Part shown: in pieces, positions 14,643 to 16,889 of the stretch | Layout of the letters: each line of letters opens with the position of its first letter | How positions within the stretch are numbered: the stretch's first letter is position 1 | DNA from: JBBTYG01 sp964418085 | GTDB taxonomy: Bacteria; Patescibacteriota; Minisyncoccia; UBA6257; 2-01-FULL-56-20 | NCBI GenBank assembly: GCA_964418085.1 | Contig: CAYQKB010000025.1 | Coordinates: 1-16,889 of the forward strand | Reading direction: 5' to 3' | DNA: 16,889 nt | The notes under the pieces: model-generated | Told to the model about the DNA's origin: nothing | What the model saw: the letters and a program-made list of their open reading frames with translations, nothing else | Database searches by the model: none | Program-made: the position numbers and the translations under genes

Positions 14643-15527
14643 CTATATTTTCCTGTCCCAGAAGAGCCGGCTCATCACAAATAATGTCCAGAGCAACAGT
14701 TTTATTTTTTGAATGACTGTAAGTCCCTCGCATGACATAATGATGCCCATCCGCTTGTAGAAGAATGGCTTGAAGAGTCTCCGCAGGCGGCTGTGCACCA
14801 GCGTGTCGAACAATCTTTTTATAATCCCCTTGTGACGAGGCGCGTCGAGCGCAGCGCCTTCCGCACGCTTGCGGAATAATACCTCGTCGATCAATTCACA
14901 ATGTCCTTTCGTGAGCCCAAGAAATACCAGGCTCATGTCCTCGAAATCCCAGCCCGGCGGATCTGGGAACGGCCGCTCGTCGAACGAATAGAGCGTTACC
15001 ACTTCTTTTCGCCAGAGCCCCCACATAAGCCGGTCTTTGCCCGCGCCTTCAAACATGAGGATGAATTGCTTTAGCCGTCCATAGAGGTCTTTCGCCGACG
15101 GCGCAAACTTTTTGGGATCGAAGGCGGCCTCCCTCCCCTTGTCGTCAAACTCCACAAAATTTGTCATCACGACTGCCGCCTCGGGATGCGCCGCGATACG
15201 AGCAACACATTTTTCGACAAAGGTGGGCAGTAAGACATCGTCGTCACACAGTTGAACAAAATAATCGCCGCGCGCCTCTTTATGAAGCACGTTGAAGTTC
15301 GCCGTCGGGCCGATGTTTGTCTTCTGGCGGATATACCGGACGCGCGAATCCTTTTTTGCGAATTCCTCACACACGCTTTGCGTATTATCTTTCGAGGCGT
15401 TGTCGGAAATAACGATGTCCAGATTCTTATATGTCTGGCTGCAGATAGACTCGAGCGTAGATCGAAGATACGTTTTCCCGCGATTGTACGTCGGCACGCC
15501 GACGGTAACGAGTTTGCTTTGTTCCAT
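14643..15527 (-). CDS. GT2 family glycosyltransferase (paralog of the one at 11822)
   Basis: 294 residues. VTVGVPTYNRGKTYLRST, VISDNASKDNTQ (39-50) and CDDDVLLP (94-101) are the GT-A nucleotide and metal-binding blocks. It matches the plus-strand GT2 gene along the full length, including the C-terminal GLT--K--LLLW block, but lacks that gene's 25-residue insertion. Expected role: cytoplasmic sugar transfer in glycan assembly. Its stop codon touches the right end of the GxxExxY element, and its start lies 11 bases after the stop of the GIY-YIG gene, so both ends are bordered by putative small mobile elements. A short palindrome-rich stretch at 14838-14876 lies within the coding region, but alignment to the paralog shows no length change there. 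Confidence 0.9.
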   Translation of the reverse strand: MEQSKLVTVGVPTYNRGKTYLRSTLESICSQTYKNLDIVISDNASKDNTQSVCEEFAKKDSRVRYIRQKTNIGPTANFNVLHKEARGDYFVQLCDDDVLLPTFVEKCVARIAAHPEAAVVMTNFVEFDDKGREAAFDPKKFAPSAKDLYGRLKQFILMFEGAGKDRLMWGLWRKEVVTLYSFDERPFPDPPGWDFEDMSLVFLGLTKGHCELIDEVLFRKRAEGAALDAPRHKGIIKRLFDTLVHSRLRRLFKPFFYKRMGIIMSCEGLTVIQKIKLLLWTLFVMSRLFWDRKI

Positions 15528-15538
15528 GTTTTTTTATT

Positions 15539-15796
15539 TCATCCCGTTAGAGATAGGAAATGCTTTAACCTATTTTTGATGTAGCGTTCACCCATGCCAG
15601 ATTTTAGATATTTTTCTCTCGACCTTGCATCTTCTTCAGATAGACACGCTTCATAATAAATCAGTTTATATGGTCCTCGATATTTTGTATATGTAGATTT
15701 TTTCGTATTGTGCTTGTTAAAGCGTTTCCGTAAATCACCGGTATATCCTGTGTACCACTGCTTATTCTTGTTTTCAATAACATATGTGTAAAACAT
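15539..15796 (-). CDS. Small GIY-YIG endonuclease-fold protein
   Basis: 85 residues, a single GIY-YIG domain of the UvrC N-terminal type. FYTYVIENKNKQWYTGYTGD (2-21) holds the GIY and YIG equivalents (YTY and YTGYT), Arg23 follows, Glu61 in REKYLKSG is the metal-binding acid, and the NRL near 75-77 matches the family end. The ATG at 15796 gives the expected N-terminus; another ATG four bases upstream is out of frame. Stand-alone members are common between genes in this type of genome and their role is unknown. The gene lies almost exactly between two perfect 14-bp inverted repeats, and its last codons (SLTG) are encoded by the left repeat. Confidence 0.9.
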   Translation of the reverse strand: MFYTYVIENKNKQWYTGYTGDLRKRFNKHNTKKSTYTKYRGPYKLIYYEACLSEEDARSREKYLKSGMGERYIKNRLKHFLSLTG

Positions 15797-15819
15797 ACAT
15801 GGTTAATCTCTAACGGGAT
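15541..15819. mobile_element. Putative GIY-YIG element bounded by perfect 14-bp inverted repeats
   Basis: ATCCCGTTAGAGAT at 15541-15554 and its exact reverse complement ATCTCTAACGGGAT at 15806-15819 bracket the GIY-YIG gene in a 279-bp unit. The right repeat also encodes the last codon and the TAG stop of the upstream glyoxalase-fold gene. The repeat does not extend further on either side. Whether this is a mobile unit or a paired RNA structure cannot be decided from one copy. Confidence 0.6.
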
Positions 15820-16265
15820 TTTAAATCTTCCACAAGCTCAAGAATGATGCCATCGGGATCGTGAGCGTATAAAATTTTTGTCTTGCCTGTCGGCCCGGGA
15901 AGCGGCGCAGAGTTGCACTTGTAGCCACCTTTCACGAGCGTTTGGTAGAGCGCGTCAAGATCCTTCACCGTAAGCGCGATATGCCCCGAAGACACTTTAT
16001 TTGAAGGAAGCGACTCCGGGTTTTTTGAAGCTTCTGTGTCTGGATGCGAGTGATATTGAAGAAGCTCTATCAAACCTCCTTCGGGGACATTTAATTTCAC
16101 CCATTCCACGCGCACACCCTTGATGCCGACAAGTTTTTCAATATAGTCCCCCTGTTCCGTTTCGCGCTTGTACACGGTAAGACCCAAAACATCGCGATAA
16201 AATTTCAGCGATTTTTCTAAATTCCTCACCACAAAACCGGTATGCCGTACGCGTGAAGCAATCAT
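15810..16265 (-). CDS. VOC (glyoxalase-fold) family protein
   Basis: 151 residues. RHTGFVVRNLEKSLKFYRDVLGL (7-29) and GHIALTVKDLDALYQTLVKGG (94-114) are the two beta-alpha-beta-beta-beta modules of the VOC superfamily. His8, Glu67, His95 and Glu143 occupy the four metal-ligand positions, so it should bind a divalent metal. Lactoylglutathione lyase, methylmalonyl-CoA epimerase and other activities share this fold; the sequence does not decide between them. Its ATG overlaps the stop of the epimerase gene by ATGA (16262-16265), which suggests translational coupling. Its 3' end (stop TAG at 15810-15812) lies inside the inverted repeat of the GIY-YIG element. Confidence 0.88.
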   Translation of the reverse strand: MIASRVRHTGFVVRNLEKSLKFYRDVLGLTVYKRETEQGDYIEKLVGIKGVRVEWVKLNVPEGGLIELLQYHSHPDTEASKNPESLPSNKVSSGHIALTVKDLDALYQTLVKGGYKCNSAPLPGPTGKTKILYAHDPDGIILELVEDLKSR

Positions 16266-16889
16266 TGGGTTTTATTTAATTCCGTAAGCATCTTTTTGAT
16301 TCCATCTTTTACGCCAATCTCCGGCTTCCAGCCGATATCCCTTTTAATTTTTTTGATATCCGCGTACGAGCCCTTGAGTACCATCTGCGTCTTTGCCTTG
16401 GGAGGAAAGTTTGGCGCGGGCTTGTTAAAGAACGCGAATACTTCTTTTATCACACTTGCGGTAGGTGTTAATTTCCCTGAACCGATATTGTAAACTTCGT
16501 TCGGGCTTTTTGGTGCGTGTTCTACAAGTATGCGGATAGCGCGTGAAACGTCCCCGACGTAGATAAAATCATTTGCACCGTAGGGATTTTTAATTTCAGG
16601 AATATTTCCAGCTCGGAGCGAATCCGCCAAATACGGAATGAGCGCCTTACTTCGCTGACCCGGCCCGTAGACAAAAAATATCCGCGTCCAAATGAGATTC
16701 ATTTTATACTGCTCGGCAATTTTCGAGCCCATAAGATAGAGTGCCGCCTTCGCCGCAAAGAGCATATTGTGCGGGTTGAACGGTGCGTTTTCATTTTTCT
16801 TTTTCCCCGTCTGGCCATACTCTTGATCGCTTCCTGCAACAAGCACCGTCTTTACGCCCGCTTCGCCAAACGCTCGAAGACAGTCCATA
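16262..16889 (-). CDS. NAD-dependent epimerase/dehydratase (extended SDR), N-terminus beyond window
   Basis: About 208 residues are visible, roughly the C-terminal two thirds of an extended SDR. The Rossmann glycine loop is outside the window, and the Met at the edge is probably internal. The VLVAGSDQEYG strand gives the catalytic Ser (visible residue 20), and RIFFVYGPGQRS, DFIYVGDVSRAI and YNIGSG (about 68-78, 107-118, 138-143) are classic NDP-sugar epimerase blocks. At the YxxxK position the sequence reads LFAAK, so the Tyr is Leu43 while Lys47 is kept (numbering from the edge Met). Probably acts on an NDP-sugar, but the missing Tyr makes a standard epimerase or dehydratase mechanism uncertain. 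Translationally coupled to the VOC gene downstream. Confidence 0.85.
   Translation of the reverse strand, partial: MDCLRAFGEAGVKTVLVAGSDQEYGQTGKKKNENAPFNPHNMLFAAKAALYLMGSKIAEQYKMNLIWTRIFFVYGPGQRSKALIPYLADSLRAGNIPEIKNPYGANDFIYVGDVSRAIRILVEHAPKSPNEVYNIGSGKLTPTASVIKEVFAFFNKPAPNFPPKAKTQMVLKGSYADIKKIKRDIGWKPEIGVKDGIKKMLTELNKTQ

Noticed and set aside
14838..14876. Third in-frame palindromic insertion, in the GT2 gene at 14643
   Set aside because: Two short hairpins (AGGCGC/GCGCCT and TTCCGCA/TGCGGAA) are present, but alignment with the paralog shows no extra residues there.
1..16889. Use of UGA as a sense codon (SR1/Gracilibacteria code)
   Set aside because: Genes such as the GIY-YIG, GxxExxY and epimerase genes end at TGA exactly where their families end.

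Overview
The window looks like part of a surface-glycan and cell-envelope locus from a member of the Patescibacteria (Candidate Phyla Radiation, most like Parcubacteria). I infer this from moderate GC, short overlapping or abutting genes, start codons without Shine-Dalgarno sequences, a phage-fibre-like surface protein carrying a LamG domain, and small GIY-YIG and GxxExxY genes scattered between glycosyltransferases. TGA acts as a normal stop (for example at the ends of the genes at 15539 and 16262), so the UGA=Gly code of Gracilibacteria/SR1 is unlikely. The taxonomic placement is inference; no marker gene is present.

Layout. Left edge, minus strand: a truncated FkbM-type methyltransferase (1-573) and a GT10 fucosyltransferase-like gene (731-1777). 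Then a plus-strand block 1995-7290: a DPM1-like polyprenyl-phosphate glycosyltransferase, a DegT-family enzyme with His in place of the PLP lysine (E1/ColD-type sugar 3-dehydratase), an RmlD-like reductase, a strong terminator, a GT39-type membrane glycosyltransferase and a DedA membrane protein. Convergent to it is a minus-strand block 11625-7291: a Wzx-type flippase, a 664-residue secreted surface protein with tandem repeats and a LamG domain, and a TylF-type methyltransferase. From 11822 to the right edge: a GT2 glycosyltransferase (+), a CgeB-like glycosyltransferase (-), a GxxExxY protein (-), a second paralogous GT2 (-), a GIY-YIG endonuclease (-), a glyoxalase-fold protein (-) and an epimerase/dehydratase cut by the window edge (-).

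How the genes may work together. The DPM1-like enzyme could charge polyprenyl phosphate with a sugar, the GT39 enzyme could transfer that sugar outside the membrane, and DedA could return the free lipid carrier. The DegT/RmlD pair and the methyltransferases would make unusual deoxy or O-methylated sugars. The GT10, GT2 and CgeB-like enzymes would build a chain exported by Wzx. The Ser/Thr-rich surface protein lies beside these genes and is a plausible glycosylation acceptor.

Most unusual content. A degenerate repeat family built from AT-rich units such as AATAAYRCGAAT forms four arrays. Each left end is AGTAATC-like and each right end is GATTACT. The arrays lie at the junctions between gene modules, next to start or stop codons. 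One copy (14115-14642) contains the GxxExxY gene between its inverted ends, so the other three may be empty derivatives of the same element. Separately, the GIY-YIG gene lies between perfect 14-bp inverted repeats, and two glycosyltransferase genes carry in-frame palindromic insertions of about 25 codons, much like Rickettsia palindromic elements.
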